A stretch of DNA of 64,000 nucleotides, taken from assembly GCA_963766605.1 (NCBI GenBank), contig CAVYAT010000001.1:682001-746000 (forward strand), read 5' to 3'. A model generated the notes under the pieces. It ran no database searches and had not been told where the DNA came from. It saw only the letters and a list, made by a program, of their open reading frames with translations. The position numbers were made by a program, and so were the translations under genes. This document shows positions 8,767 through 18,490 of the stretch, piece by piece; the first letter of the stretch is position 1, and each line of letters begins with the position of its first letter. This DNA is from AC-49 sp963766605 (GTDB lineage Bacteria; Actinomycetota; Thermoleophilia; Solirubrobacterales; Solirubrobacteraceae).

Positions 8767-10800
8767 ATGCGATCGATGGCCGGCTCCCGCGTGTCGCTGG
8801 GCGGCATCGCCCTCTGGGTGCTGTCGGCGCTGGCCGCGGTCGGCTCGGTCGTGTTGATCGCCCTCGACTGGAATCGCACGCTGGCCGGCGACCTGTTCGG
8901 CGGCGTCGGCGGAATCGCATTCTCGATCCTTGGCCTCGCCTTCGCGACCGTCGGAGCGATGATCATCTCGCGCGTCCCGCGCAACGCCGTCGGCTGGATC
9001 CTGATCGCAATCGGCGTTCTGACCGCGACCGGCATGTTCGCGTACGAGTGGGCGGCCTACGGCGTGACGGTCGATCCCGGCCTCCCGGGGACGAGGATTG
9101 CGGCGTGGGCGTCGACGCCGCTCGCCGAGCCGGTCGCGGCGCTGCTGGCGCTGTCGCTGATGGTCTTCCCCGACGGCCGTGTCGCGGGCCCGAGGTGGCG
9201 TCTGGCGCTCGCCGTGCCCCTCGCCGCGGTGGGGGCGCTGTCGATCAGTGGCGCGTTTCTGCCCGGGCGGATGGAGGATCCGTTCTCGATGCTGACCAAC
9301 CCGCTCGGCATCGACGGCACGCACGCGTCGCTGAAGGCGCTCGAGGCGACCGGCTGGGTTCTCGTCGTCGTCGGTATGGCGCTCGGCGCGGCGTCGGTGG
9401 TCCATCGGCTGCGGCGTTCCAGTGGCGATGAGCGCCAGCAGCTGAAGCTGGCGCTCGGCGTGGCAGCAGTGGTTGCAGCGATCGCCGCGATCGACATGTG
9501 CACGTGGTTTGAATGGCCGCATGGCGGCCTCCAGGTACGCATGGCGATCATCGGCATCAGCTTCACCGCGTTCGCCGTGGCCGCTGGGCTCGCGATCCTG
9601 CGCTACCGGCTGTACGACGTCGATGTCGCGATCGAGCGCACGCTCGTCTACGGCACCCTGACGCTGCTGCTCGCAGGAGCGTATGCGCTGATCGCGCTCC
9701 TGCTCGGCACCGCACTCGGCGGCGGGTCGACATGGGTCACCGCCGTCGCGACGCTGGTCGTTGCCGTCGCGTTCCGACCGCTGCGCGGCGTGCTGCAGAC
9801 CGCAGTGGACCGCCGCTTCAGCCGCGCTCGCTACGTCGCCCTGCGGCGCGTCGCGCAATTCCTCGAGGAACTGCGTTCCGGGCGTGCGGCTCCCGAGGAG
9901 ATCGAGCCGCTGCTGCGCGAGCTCCTCGACGACCCGTCGCTCGAGCTGCGGTTCTTCCTGCCCGAGAGCGGCATGTACGTCAACTCGGCCGGACTGCCGG
10001 TGCAGGACGCGGCGGGCGACTCGCGGCGGCGAACCCCGGTGCAGCGCGACGGTGCGCCGCTCGCGCTCGTCCTGCACCGCCCGACCGGTCCGCAGCGACC
10101 CGATCCGCTGACCACGCTCGTCGAGGCGGGCGGGCTCGCCATCGAGATCGCCCGGCTGCGAGTCCAGCTGCGCCGCCACATCGCCGAGGTCGAGGCCTCC
10201 CGTACGCGCATCCTCACCGCCGGCAACGCCGAGCGTCGCCGGATCGAGCGCGACCTGCACGACGGGGCCCAGCAGCGACTCGTCTCGATCGGGCTCCAGC
10301 TGCGCCACGTCCAGCATCGCGTGGGACGTGCGCCGGCGCAGGAGACGCGAGCGGGGCTCGATCACGCGGTCGCCGGGCTGACGATGGCGATCGAAGAACT
10401 GCGAGAGCTCGCCCATGGCTTGCCGCCGTCGCAGCTCGACGCCGGGCTCGAGCCGGCCCTGCGGGAGCTCGCCGGCCGAGCGCCGCTGCCGGTCGAGGTC
10501 CGAACGACCGGCGAGCGGTATTCGACGGCGATCGAGGCGGCCGCGTACTTCATCGCGTGCGAGGGACTCACGAACGCCATCAAACACGCGCGCGCTACGG
10601 CGGTTGTCGTGAGCGCCGCGCGCCGCGACGGCCAACTCGTCGTCAGCGTTTCCGACGACGGCGTCGGCGGGGTGCGCGACGGCGGTTCGGGCCTCAACGG
10701 CCTGCGCGACCGCGTCGTCGCCCACGGGGGCAGCCTGCGCATCGAGAGCCGCCGCAACACCGGCACGACCCTGACCGCGGAGCTGCCGTGCGCGTCGTGA
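8767..10800 (+). CDS. Membrane sensor histidine kinase (NarL family)
   Basis: A 677-residue kinase. The N-terminal third holds about six membrane helices, followed by RYRLYDVDVAIERTLVYG and a further pair of helices, a layout seen in actinobacterial kinases. The HisKA_3 phospho-acceptor is in ERDLHDGAQQRLVS (about residue 497), and the ATPase domain has GLTNAIKHARA (about 603), SDDGVGG and GLNGLRDRV. ATG at 8767 follows CAGGGGGAC and is preferred to starts further upstream. An 8-base inverted repeat (8732-8739/8747-8754) lies in the leader. The response-regulator gene overlaps its 3' end, so the two are a cognate pair. The signal is unknown. Confidence 0.9.
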   Translation: MRSMAGSRVSLGGIALWVLSALAAVGSVVLIALDWNRTLAGDLFGGVGGIAFSILGLAFATVGAMIISRVPRNAVGWILIAIGVLTATGMFAYEWAAYGVTVDPGLPGTRIAAWASTPLAEPVAALLALSLMVFPDGRVAGPRWRLALAVPLAAVGALSISGAFLPGRMEDPFSMLTNPLGIDGTHASLKALEATGWVLVVVGMALGAASVVHRLRRSSGDERQQLKLALGVAAVVAAIAAIDMCTWFEWPHGGLQVRMAIIGISFTAFAVAAGLAILRYRLYDVDVAIERTLVYGTLTLLLAGAYALIALLLGTALGGGSTWVTAVATLVVAVAFRPLRGVLQTAVDRRFSRARYVALRRVAQFLEELRSGRAAPEEIEPLLRELLDDPSLELRFFLPESGMYVNSAGLPVQDAAGDSRRRTPVQRDGAPLALVLHRPTGPQRPDPLTTLVEAGGLAIEIARLRVQLRRHIAEVEASRTRILTAGNAERRRIERDLHDGAQQRLVSIGLQLRHVQHRVGRAPAQETRAGLDHAVAGLTMAIEELRELAHGLPPSQLDAGLEPALRELAGRAPLPVEVRTTGERYSTAIEAAAYFIACEGLTNAIKHARATAVVVSAARRDGQLVVSVSDDGVGGVRDGGSGLNGLRDRVVAHGGSLRIESRRNTGTTLTAELPCAS

Positions 10801-11453
10801 TCGCCGAGGATCAGGTGCTGCTGCGCGAAGGGCTCGGCCGGCTGTTCGAGGACGGGGGGCACGAGATCGTCGCGTCGCGGGCTGACACCAGCGGCCTGCT
10901 CGACGCGGTCGCGCGAGAGCGACCCGACCTGGTCGTCCTCGACGTCCGGATGCCGCCGACGTTCACCGACGAGGGCGCGCGCGCCGCGCACGAGATCAAG
11001 CACCTGCACCCAGAGATCGGCGTGCTCGTGCTGTCGCAACACGTCGAGACCGCACACGTCGTCGAGCTGGCCAGCCACGGTGGGTTCGGGTATCTGCTGA
11101 AGGACCGTGTGCTCGCGGTCGCCGAGTTTCTCGATGCCGCGCAGCGCGTCGCGCGCGGAGGCTCGGCGCTCGACCCCCAGGTGGTGGGACGCCTGCTCGG
11201 CCGAGCCGAGCCGCAGGGGCCGCTGGCGGAACTGTCGGAGCGCGAGCGCGAAGTCCTCGCGCTGATGGCCGAGGGACTGACGAACGCCGGCATCGCGCGG
11301 CGGCTGTTCCTCAGCGAGCGCACGGTCGAGGCGCACGTGCGCCACGTGCTGCAGAAGCTCGACATCGCCGAGGGTGACGACGCGCACCGGCGCGTGCTCG
11401 CGGTACTCGTGCACGTCGGCGTGTCCAAACCCAGGGCGGGCGACGCCGCGTAA
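10788..11453 (+). CDS. NarL-family response regulator
   Basis: A 221-residue regulator. The receiver domain starts VRVVIAEDQVLLREGLGRL and has the phospho-acceptor Asp in VVLDVRMPP (about residue 52) and the conserved Lys in GYLLKDR. The LuxR-type DNA-binding domain is at residues 148-195 (LSEREREVLALMAEG, ERTVEAHVRHVLQKLDI). GTG at 10788 lies inside the end of the kinase gene (13-base overlap), giving coupled expression with the upstream membrane kinase that presumably phosphorylates it. Targets are unknown. Confidence 0.92.
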   Translation: MRVVIAEDQVLLREGLGRLFEDGGHEIVASRADTSGLLDAVARERPDLVVLDVRMPPTFTDEGARAAHEIKHLHPEIGVLVLSQHVETAHVVELASHGGFGYLLKDRVLAVAEFLDAAQRVARGGSALDPQVVGRLLGRAEPQGPLAELSEREREVLALMAEGLTNAGIARRLFLSERTVEAHVRHVLQKLDIAEGDDAHRRVLAVLVHVGVSKPRAGDAA

Positions 11454-11509
11454 CAATTGCGACCCAGTGTCGTTGGACCGGCACAGCGGTTCACCCTGGA
11501 GGCAGCGAG

Positions 11510-13033
11510 ATGACCGGACGGGCGAAGTTCACACGCACAGCGGCAACCGCCGTGGCCGCGGTCGCGGCGCTGGCGACCACCGCGAGCGCGGCGTCGCTCG
11601 GCCACGTCACGCGGTTCGGCCACGGCCTTCAGGACAACTCGCTGCCCGGCCAGATCGTCGCCGGACCCGACGGCAACCTGTGGTTCGCCGATCCCGGCAG
11701 CACGATCCAGGGCACCGGCGAGGGGCCGTCGCCGACGACCGTCGGAGACGCCGGAGTCGGCCGGGTCACGCCGCAGGGCGAGATCACCGAGTTCTTCGAC
11801 GGCATGCAGGCCCAGAACGCCAGCGACCCCCGCTCGATCACCGCCGGCCCGGACGGCGCGCTGTGGTTCACCGACGACGGCGACGGCACCGAGGCCCCGG
11901 ACGACGCTGATGACCGCGCCGACGACTCGAGCACCCCGACGCCGGCCATCGGCCGGATCGCGACCACGGGCGCGGTCACGGAGTTCATGACCGGCCTGCC
12001 CAAGGGCAGCGTGCCCGGCGACATCACCGCCGGACCCGACGGCAACCTGTGGTTCACCGACCAGGGCAAGACGCGCGCGATCGGCACGATCACGCCGGCC
12101 GGGCAGATCACCGAGTTCACGGCCGGCCTGGCGCCGACCGCCGTTCCGGGTCCGATCGCCAAGGGCGCCGACGGGAACCTGTGGTTCACCGACGCCGGCC
12201 CGACGCCCGCGATCGGGCGCATCTCCACCGCAGGCCAGATCACCGAGTTCCCGCTGCATCTCGGCGCGCATCAGCACCCGCTCGATATCGCCGCAGGCCC
12301 GGACGGGAACCTGTGGTTCACGGTCCACGCCGGCAACTCGTTCGCCTTCGGCCCCACCCCGACGGGCGCCATCGGACGGATCACGCCGGCCGGAGACGTC
12401 AAGCTGTTCACCATCGGTTTGCCGATCTCGGCCGACCCCTTCGACATCGCCGCCGGGCCGGACGGCGCGCTGTGGTTCACCGACTCCAGCGACATCGCCG
12501 CCGGCATCGGGCGCATCACGACCGGCGGGCAGGTGACCGAGATCGACGGCGCCCTGGCCTTTGCCGCAGACAGCGACCCGGCCGGCGTCTCGACGGGGCC
12601 GGACGGGAACGTCTGGGTGACCAACGACGGCGACGATGAGACCTACGCCCACGGCGTCGGCGTCGAGATCGATCGCGTCGACAGCGCGGGCGCGTCGGCC
12701 ACCCTGACCCAGCCCAAGTTCGTGCTGACGTGCCGGACGAAGAAGTACGCGGGCTCATGGCACTGCCGCACCGGCCTCGCCGGTCATACGACCCTCGCCC
12801 GAGCCACCGGCCCGGTCTACCGGGCGGCGATCGCCGAGAACCCCGAGTTCGGCCACGGCCCGCTGCTCAGCGGCACCGGGCGCCGCGTCGGCTCGCGCCT
12901 CGTCATCACCGTCAGCCGGCAACTGCACGACGACCTCATCGAAACGAACCCGATCCTGGCCCTGACCCACGGCCACACCCGCATCCACGTGCGCCTCGTC
13001 GTCGACTGCATCGCCTGCAACGCTCAGGACTGA
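11510..13033 (+). CDS. Exported virginiamycin B lyase-like beta-propeller protein
   Basis: A 507-residue protein with an N-terminal signal (TAATAVAAVAALATTASA). At least six copies of AGPDG(N/A)LWFTD followed by IGRIT..G.(V/I)TEF form the propeller repeats typical of the Vgb/streptogramin lyase family. Most environmental members have no shown lyase activity, and the fold alone does not prove antibiotic inactivation. The last 110 residues leave the propeller and carry four cysteines (LTCRTKKYAGSWHC, VVDCIACN), a likely disulfide-bonded C-terminal domain. The 3' end overlaps the convergent pseudouridine kinase gene by ten bases. Confidence 0.8.
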   Translation: MTGRAKFTRTAATAVAAVAALATTASAASLGHVTRFGHGLQDNSLPGQIVAGPDGNLWFADPGSTIQGTGEGPSPTTVGDAGVGRVTPQGEITEFFDGMQAQNASDPRSITAGPDGALWFTDDGDGTEAPDDADDRADDSSTPTPAIGRIATTGAVTEFMTGLPKGSVPGDITAGPDGNLWFTDQGKTRAIGTITPAGQITEFTAGLAPTAVPGPIAKGADGNLWFTDAGPTPAIGRISTAGQITEFPLHLGAHQHPLDIAAGPDGNLWFTVHAGNSFAFGPTPTGAIGRITPAGDVKLFTIGLPISADPFDIAAGPDGALWFTDSSDIAAGIGRITTGGQVTEIDGALAFAADSDPAGVSTGPDGNVWVTNDGDDETYAHGVGVEIDRVDSAGASATLTQPKFVLTCRTKKYAGSWHCRTGLAGHTTLARATGPVYRAAIAENPEFGHGPLLSGTGRRVGSRLVITVSRQLHDDLIETNPILALTHGHTRIHVRLVVDCIACNAQD

Positions 13034-13854
13034 GCGGGCCGCCCTCCGGGCCGCACCACGGCCTGCGCCGCCAGCGCCGAGGCGGCGGCGAGCGCCAGGT
13101 CAGGCGGGCCGGGCCAGGCGGTCAGGAAGCCGGCCGCGAACGCGTCGCCGGCACCGGTCGTGTCGACGGCCTGCACCGGCCGCGCCGCATGCGAGCTGGT
13201 TGCCGTCCCGTCGGTCCACGTCGCGCCGCCGGCGCCGCGCTTGACGACGAGCTCGCGCGCCTGGCGCGCGTCGCCGAGCACCGCCGCCTCGTCGGCGTTG
13301 GCCAGCAGCAGGTCGACCTCTCCGACCGCTGCCGCGAAGCCGGGGTCGTCGCGCAGCGGCGCCGCCGACGCGGCATCGACGACCGTCCGCATCCCGAGCT
13401 CACGGGCACGCGCCAGCGCGGCCTGCGCCGCCGGGCGACTCTCGCGCAGCAGCGTGTAGCCGGAGACGTAGAGGATGTTGCCGTCGGCGAACAGGTCGTC
13501 GGGCAGGTCGTCGGCGGCCAGGCCCGCGTTGGCGCCGGCGTCGGGAAGCATCGTGCGCTCGCCGTCGGGGCCGACGAGCACGACGCAGACCCCGGTGCGC
13601 TGTGCGGCGACACGCGCCACCCGCAGGTCGACGCCGTCCAGGCCGCCGAGCGCGACGGCGGCGAGTGGGTCGTCGCCCACGCGGCCGACGAGCGCGACGC
13701 TGGCCCCAGCATGGGCCAGCCACGCCGCGACGTTGGCGCCAGCGCCACCGCCGACCAGCCGCGTGCGCGCCGCCGTGTCGCTGCCGATCGCCAGCGGGGT
13801 GTCGTGCGCGGCGACGATGTCGGCCATCAGGTCGCCGACGACGACGATCGTCAC
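13024..13854 (-). CDS. psuK: PfkB-family kinase, probable pseudouridine kinase
   Basis: A 276-residue ribokinase-fold sugar/nucleoside kinase. GDLMADIV opens the fold, VGGGAGANVAAWLA is the substrate-binding glycine motif, and VDTTGAGDAFAAGFL carries the anion hole and catalytic Asp. Its GTG start overlaps the stop of psuG by four bases, so the pair is translationally coupled. In known pathways pseudouridine kinase phosphorylates pseudouridine and PsuG splits the product to uracil and ribose 5-phosphate. The specificity is inferred from this coupling; the sequence alone only shows a PfkB kinase. Confidence 0.82.
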   Translation of the reverse strand: MTIVVVGDLMADIVAAHDTPLAIGSDTAARTRLVGGGAGANVAAWLAHAGASVALVGRVGDDPLAAVALGGLDGVDLRVARVAAQRTGVCVVLVGPDGERTMLPDAGANAGLAADDLPDDLFADGNILYVSGYTLLRESRPAAQAALARARELGMRTVVDAASAAPLRDDPGFAAAVGEVDLLLANADEAAVLGDARQARELVVKRGAGGATWTDGTATSSHAARPVQAVDTTGAGDAFAAGFLTAWPGPPDLALAAASALAAQAVVRPGGRPAQS

Positions 13855-14747
13855 GGCGCGAGCGCCACGGCGATCTGCCCGGCCAGCGCCGCGTTGCGCA
13901 CGACCAGGCGCGTGTTGGCCACCAGGCTCGCGCCGCCGGTCTCGCGGTGGAAGCGCTCGAGCAGGAACGGGGTCAGCGCCTTGCCGGTGATGCCCTGTTC
14001 GTCGGCGGCTCGCAACGCGTCGGCCAGGACGCGCGCGTGCAGCTCCGGGTCGAGCTGCTCGTCGACGGGCAGCGGGTTGGCGACGACGACCGCGCCCGGA
14101 GCGCCGACGTCGGCCCGCGCGCGCAGCACCGCGGCGGCCTGCCCTGGCGAGTCGACCCGCCAGGGCACCGGATGGCCGCTGTCGGTGAGGTAGAAGCCGG
14201 CCAGACGGTCGCTGGCGTAGCCGACGATCGTGACGCCGAGCGTCTCGAGGCGTTCGAGCGTCGCGCCGACGTCGAGGATCGACTTGATCCCGGCGCAGAC
14301 GACGCAGATCGGCGTGACGGCCAGCGCGCCGAGGTCGGCCGACTCGTCGAACGTCTGCACCGCGTCGCGGTGCACGCCGCCGATCCCGCCGGTCGCGAAC
14401 ACCTCGATCCCGGCGCGCGCGGCGAGATGTGCCGTCGCGGCGACCGTCGTCGCGCCGTCGCCGCCGCGGGCGCAGACGACCGCCAGATCGCGGATCGAGC
14501 ACTTGGCGACGTCGTCGGCGCCGGCCAGATGCTCGAGCGCCGCGTCGCCGAGCCCGATATGGACCTCGCCGCCGAGCACTGCGACGGTGGCCGGGACGGC
14601 GCCCGTGTCGCGTACCGCCGCCTCGATCTCGCGCGCGACGCGCAGGTTGTCGGGCCGCGGCAGGCCGTGGGCGATGATCGTGCTCTCCAGGGCCACCACC
14701 GGCCGGCAGGCCGCCAGCGCTTCGGCTACCTCGCCGTTCACATGCAT
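13851..14747 (-). CDS. psuG: Pseudouridine-5'-phosphate glycosidase
   Basis: A 298-residue enzyme that reversibly cleaves pseudouridine 5'-phosphate to uracil and ribose 5-phosphate. Family motifs run throughout: VVALESTIIAHGLPRPDN with the catalytic-region Glu, FATGGIGGVHR, CAGIKSILDVGATLE with the Lys thought to form the ring-opened adduct, SDRLAGFY and VVANPLPVDEQL. Length is normal. The start is ATG at 14747 (MHVNG). Coupled to the PfkB kinase by a four-base overlap; together they form a complete pseudouridine salvage module for nucleosides from RNA turnover. No dedicated transporter is adjacent. Confidence 0.93.
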   Translation of the reverse strand: MHVNGEVAEALAACRPVVALESTIIAHGLPRPDNLRVAREIEAAVRDTGAVPATVAVLGGEVHIGLGDAALEHLAGADDVAKCSIRDLAVVCARGGDGATTVAATAHLAARAGIEVFATGGIGGVHRDAVQTFDESADLGALAVTPICVVCAGIKSILDVGATLERLETLGVTIVGYASDRLAGFYLTDSGHPVPWRVDSPGQAAAVLRARADVGAPGAVVVANPLPVDEQLDPELHARVLADALRAADEQGITGKALTPFLLERFHRETGGASLVANTRLVVRNAALAGQIAVALAP

Positions 14748-14757
14748 GGCAGCGACG

Positions 14758-15570
14758 CTACGACGCCTGCACGTCCGCGAACGGGTTCTCGGCCGCGATC
14801 TGGCGCTCGATCTCGGCGCGGTCGCTGACCATCCGCCGGAAGAACAGGGCGACTTCCTGGTTGACGATCTGGCGCATCGTGTCCACGCGGTCGAAGGCGT
14901 GGGCCTGGCCGGAGTACAGGTGCAGGTCGGTCTCCACGCCGGCCGACCGCAGCGCGTCGTACATGACGACCGACGCCGAGGGCACGACGATCCGGTCGGC
15001 GCCGCCGTGCAGGAAGAACGTCGGCGGGAAGCCGGGCGAGACGTGGCTCAGCGGGCTGGCGTCGCGCGCCTGCTCCTCCGTCGCGTCGTCGCCGAGCAGC
15101 GACGAGGCCGGCGTCGTGCCGTGCCCCCGCCCGTCGCCAACATGAAACGTCGTCGGTGCGTAGAACGCGGCGACGGCGGCAACCGCGCCGTCGGCGTCGG
15201 CGGTGCCGGCGGCCAGCAGGCTCAGGTGCCCGCCGGCGCTGTGGCCCTCCAGCGCGATCCGATCGGGCTCGATGCCGAGGTCGTCGGCGTTGTCGCGCAC
15301 CCACGCGATCGCGGCGCGGACGTCGTCGAGCATCCCCGGCCACGGCGACTCGCCGAGCAGCCGGTACTCGGGCGCGATCGTCGTGAAGCCCTGCTTGGCG
15401 AGCAGCCGCGCGTGGCCCGCGGCCATCGTGCGGTCGCCGCGCTTCCAGCCGCCGCCGTGGACGTACAGGACCGCCGTCCGGCGATCGTTCTGCGGATCGG
15501 CCTCGTAGATGTCGAGACGCAGGTCGCGATCGTTGGCACGGCAAAACGGGACATCCATCCGATCCGGCAT
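14758..15570 (-). CDS. Alpha/beta hydrolase (HSL-type esterase)
   Basis: A 270-residue hydrolase of the hormone-sensitive-lipase-like class. YVHGGGWKRGD is the oxyanion-hole HGGGW motif, and LEGHSAGGHLSLL is the nucleophile elbow with the catalytic Ser. The Asp is probably in FLHGGADRIV and the His in SGQAHAF. No signal peptide, so likely cytosolic. The start ATG at 15570 gives MPDRMDVPF. It lies ten bases upstream of psuG and may be co-transcribed with it, but a functional link is not evident. The substrate is probably an ester of a small acid. Confidence 0.88.
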   Translation of the reverse strand: MPDRMDVPFCRANDRDLRLDIYEADPQNDRRTAVLYVHGGGWKRGDRTMAAGHARLLAKQGFTTIAPEYRLLGESPWPGMLDDVRAAIAWVRDNADDLGIEPDRIALEGHSAGGHLSLLAAGTADADGAVAAVAAFYAPTTFHVGDGRGHGTTPASSLLGDDATEEQARDASPLSHVSPGFPPTFFLHGGADRIVVPSASVVMYDALRSAGVETDLHLYSGQAHAFDRVDTMRQIVNQEVALFFRRMVSDRAEIERQIAAENPFADVQAS

Positions 15571-15618
15571 CCGACCCCCTCGTACGCGCTGACCGCCGCA
15601 ACTCTATGGGCTCGTGCG

Positions 15619-17578
15619 CTAACCCCGTCTCAGGGACACATGCCTGGACGCCGACGAGCTGCGGTCGCCCTTGGGGGTGACCGTGACCTTGAGCGTGACG
15701 CGCTTGAGCTTGACCGGGCCCAGGTGCTTGCGTGCGCTGCGCGAGAACGTGAACTTCAGCGTCACGCGGCCGCTCTTGGGGGCCGTGGCGTGCGACCCGC
15801 GACACGGTGAGATGACCGGTGACCAGCGTGGCGGTGACCTTGGCGCCCGAGGGCAGGCCACCGACGGTCGCGGTCGCGCGACGGGCGGAGTGTTTGAACG
15901 CCTTCATGCTCAGCCGTGAGGCCTTGAGCACGAAGTGCTTCTTGGGCGGCGGCGTGGGCCCGGTGGTGGTCGTCGTCGCCGGCAGCGCCGTGAACGTCGC
16001 GGTCACGGCCTGATCGGCGGCCATCGTGACCGCGCACGTCGCGGTTCCGCTGCAGCCCGCTCCGGACCAGCCGGCGAACGTCGATCCCGCTGCCGGCGTC
16101 GCGGTCAGCGTGACCGCCGAGCCGTCGTCGAACGGGCCAGCGCAGGTGGCGCCGCAGTCGAGGCCGGCCGGCGCCGAGGAGACCGAGCCCGCACCGCTGC
16201 CGGCCTTGGCGACGCTGAGCGTGAACGGGTCGCCGAGCACACGGAACGCAAACAGGTTCTCGCCGCCCGTCGAGCCGGCGCCGAGAATCCGGCGGTCGCC
16301 CTGCACGGCGAGCGCCTCGGCCGAAGCGCCGCCCGGCGGGTTGATGGTCGCAAAGCCGTCGGTACCGAACGTCGGATCGAGCTTGCCGGACGACGTGAGG
16401 CGCCAGACCTCGCCGGTCGACGGCGTCGGGCTTGTGAAGTTCGAGCCGGCGACGAGGATCTTGCCGTCGGGCTGCAGCGCAACGGCGTTGGCGTCCGCGA
16501 ACCCGCCCGCCGTCATCGTGGCGACGCCCGCGGTGCCGAACGTCGGGTCGAGCGCGCCGTTGGTGGTCCCGTTGCCGCCGCCCGGCTGCGCGCGCCAGAC
16601 GACGGCGCTGCCGGTCGACCCGGACGCGCTGTCCCCGCTCACCAGGATCTTGCCGTCCGGCTGAACGGCGATGCCGCTCGCCTGGTCCGAAGCGCCGCTG
16701 TCGAAGACGGCCTCTCCGTCGGTGTCGAATGTCGGATCGAGCGCGTGGTTGAGGGCACCGTCGCCACCATCGGCCTTCAACCGCCACAGCACCGCGTCGT
16801 CGGGGTGCGCGCCCAGCGGCGCCCGGCCGGCAATCAGGATCTTGCCATCCGGCTGGAGCGCGATCGCGTTGACGTCGTCGTTCTGGCCGTCGTTGTTGAT
16901 TCCGGCCACGCCGTCGGTGTCGAATGTCGGATCGAGCGCGTCGTTGACCATGCCCGTCGTGCCGCCGTTGGGATTCAGGCGCCACACGACCGCCCGCTCC
17001 GGTGGCACGGTCGGATTGTCGATCCCGCCGACGACGATCTTGCCGTTGGATTGCAGCGCGACCGCAGTGCCGATCTCCAGGCCGCCGGTGTCCTGCTCGG
17101 CAAATCCGTCGCTGTCGAACGTCGGGTCCAGCGCACCGTTGGGCTGGTTGCCGACGTCGCCGTCGGCCTTCAGGCGCCAGACCGCCATGTCCTCCACCCC
17201 GGGGAACTCAACCGTCCCGACGACGACGATCTTGCCGTCGGGCGCAACGGCGACGGCATGCGCGCTGATCACCGTTGCGCCGGCCGGCGGCACGATGACC
17301 GCCTGGCCGTCGGAGTCGAAGCTCGGGTCGGGCGCGCCGCCCGGCAGCAGCCGCGAGACGGTGATCTGGTTGTTGGCGGTCGAGACGAGCACGAACCTGC
17401 CTCCCGGCGCGGTCGCGGCCGGCGTCGGAAAGGTGGACGTCGTGCGGTTGAGCACGGTCGTTCCGCCCGTCCCGAACAGCGGGTCCAGTGCGCCGGCACC
17501 GCTGAGGGCGAACGCGGTTGCAACGCCGGCGGCCAGCACGACGGCGAGTGCGGCCACCGCGACGGCGCGCCTGAGCAT
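15619..17578 (-). CDS. Exported delta-60 repeat protein (one +1 frameshift)
   Basis: A secreted protein of about 652 residues after correction. A signal peptide (RRAVAVAALAVVLAAGVATA) is followed by seven or more repeats of about 55-60 residues of the form ALDPTFDTDG...ALQPDGKILVAG, the delta-60 repeat of predicted beta-propellers. Next comes a cysteine-bearing bacterial repeat (GLDCGATCAGPF, FAGWSGAGCSG), a Thr/Pro linker and a C-terminal beta module. The last about 60 residues (SGRVTLKFTFSRSARKH to RHVSLRRG) are in another frame; one extra base near 15,785-15,800 accounts for it. Without correction the first frame runs on through the esterase gene to 14,738. ATG at 17578 is chosen because it begins the signal peptide. 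Confidence 0.78.
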
Positions 17579-17626
17579 CGACGCACTATCGCTCACGGAT
17601 CGGGTGGCTTGCAATCATCGGGGGTC

Positions 17627-18490
17627 ATGAGCTCCTGGAGCACCGCCGACATCCCTGACCAGACCGGCCGCACGGTGATCGTCACCGGCGCCAACAGCGG
17701 CATCGGACGCGCCGCTGCGCACGCGCTGGCCGCGGCCGGAGCACGCGTTGTTCTCGCCGTGCGCGACACGAGCAAGGGCGAGGCCGCGGCGGCCGCCATG
17801 CCCGGCGAGACCGAGGTCCGCCGGCTGGACCTGGCGAGCCTTGAGTCGGTCCGCGAGTTCGCCGCGGGTTGGGACGGCGAGATCGACCTGCTGATCAACA
17901 ACGCCGGCGTGATGATCCCGCCGCTGACGCGCACGAAGGATGGCTTCGAGTTGCAGTTCGGGACCAACCACCTCGGTCATTTCGCGCTCACCGAGCTCCT
18001 GCTCGACAAGGTCACCGGGCGGGTCGTCACGGTCTCCTCGGGCGCCCACCGCGCCGGCCGGATCGACTTCGACGACCTCAACTGGGAGCGCAAGCCCTAC
18101 AAGGCGTGGCGCGCCTACGGGCAGTCCAAGCTCGCCAACCTGCTGTTCACGTCCGAACTCCAGCGCCGCCTGACCGCAGCGGGGTCGACGGTCGTGGCGA
18201 CCGCCGCCCACCCCGGCTACGCCGCGACCAATCTCCAGTTCCACAGCGGCCGCTCGGTCATGGACCGCTTGTCGCGGATCGGCAACCGCGTGCTGGCCCA
18301 GGACGAGAACGCGGGCGCGTTGCCGACGCTGTACGCCGCGGTGGCCGACATCCCCGGAGACAGCTTCGCCGGTCCCGGCGGCTTCCTCGAGCAGCGCGGC
18401 GCGCCGAAGCTCGTCGGTCGCACGAAGGCCGCGCAGGACGCCGGCGTCGCACGCCGGCTGTGGGAGGCCTCCGAGCAGCTCACCGCTTAG
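17627..18490 (+). CDS. Short-chain dehydrogenase/reductase
   Basis: A 287-residue classical SDR. The cofactor loop is VTGANSGIGRAAA (TGxxxGIG), NNAG is at about residue 90, and the active site has Ser in VTVSSGAHR and Tyr-Lys in YGQSKLANLL. The substrate region (KDGFELQFGTNHLGHFALT) and overall length match the retinol dehydrogenase/WW-oxidoreductase-like subgroup, which uses NADP(H) in many cases. The substrate is not predictable. ATG at 17627 leaves a 48-base divergent gap to the delta-60 gene. The 3' end shares its stop with the convergent transporter gene. Confidence 0.88.
   Translation: MSSWSTADIPDQTGRTVIVTGANSGIGRAAAHALAAAGARVVLAVRDTSKGEAAAAAMPGETEVRRLDLASLESVREFAAGWDGEIDLLINNAGVMIPPLTRTKDGFELQFGTNHLGHFALTELLLDKVTGRVVTVSSGAHRAGRIDFDDLNWERKPYKAWRAYGQSKLANLLFTSELQRRLTAAGSTVVATAAHPGYAATNLQFHSGRSVMDRLSRIGNRVLAQDENAGALPTLYAAVADIPGDSFAGPGGFLEQRGAPKLVGRTKAAQDAGVARRLWEASEQLTA

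Noticed and set aside
7993..10725. A 910-codon open frame on the minus strand opposite the histidine kinase
   Set aside because: Only the last 210 codons match a plausible membrane protein. The rest is Arg/Asp/His-rich, antisense to a clear kinase, and typical of open frames in GC-rich DNA.
11510..13033. Streptogramin resistance gene
   Set aside because: The repeats match the Vgb-like propeller family, but most members are not lyases, and this one is exported with a different Cys-rich tail.
14738..15618. C-terminal extension of the delta-60 protein through the esterase gene
   Set aside because: Explained by the +1 shift near 15.79 kb; the extension is Arg-rich nonsense opposite no known domain.
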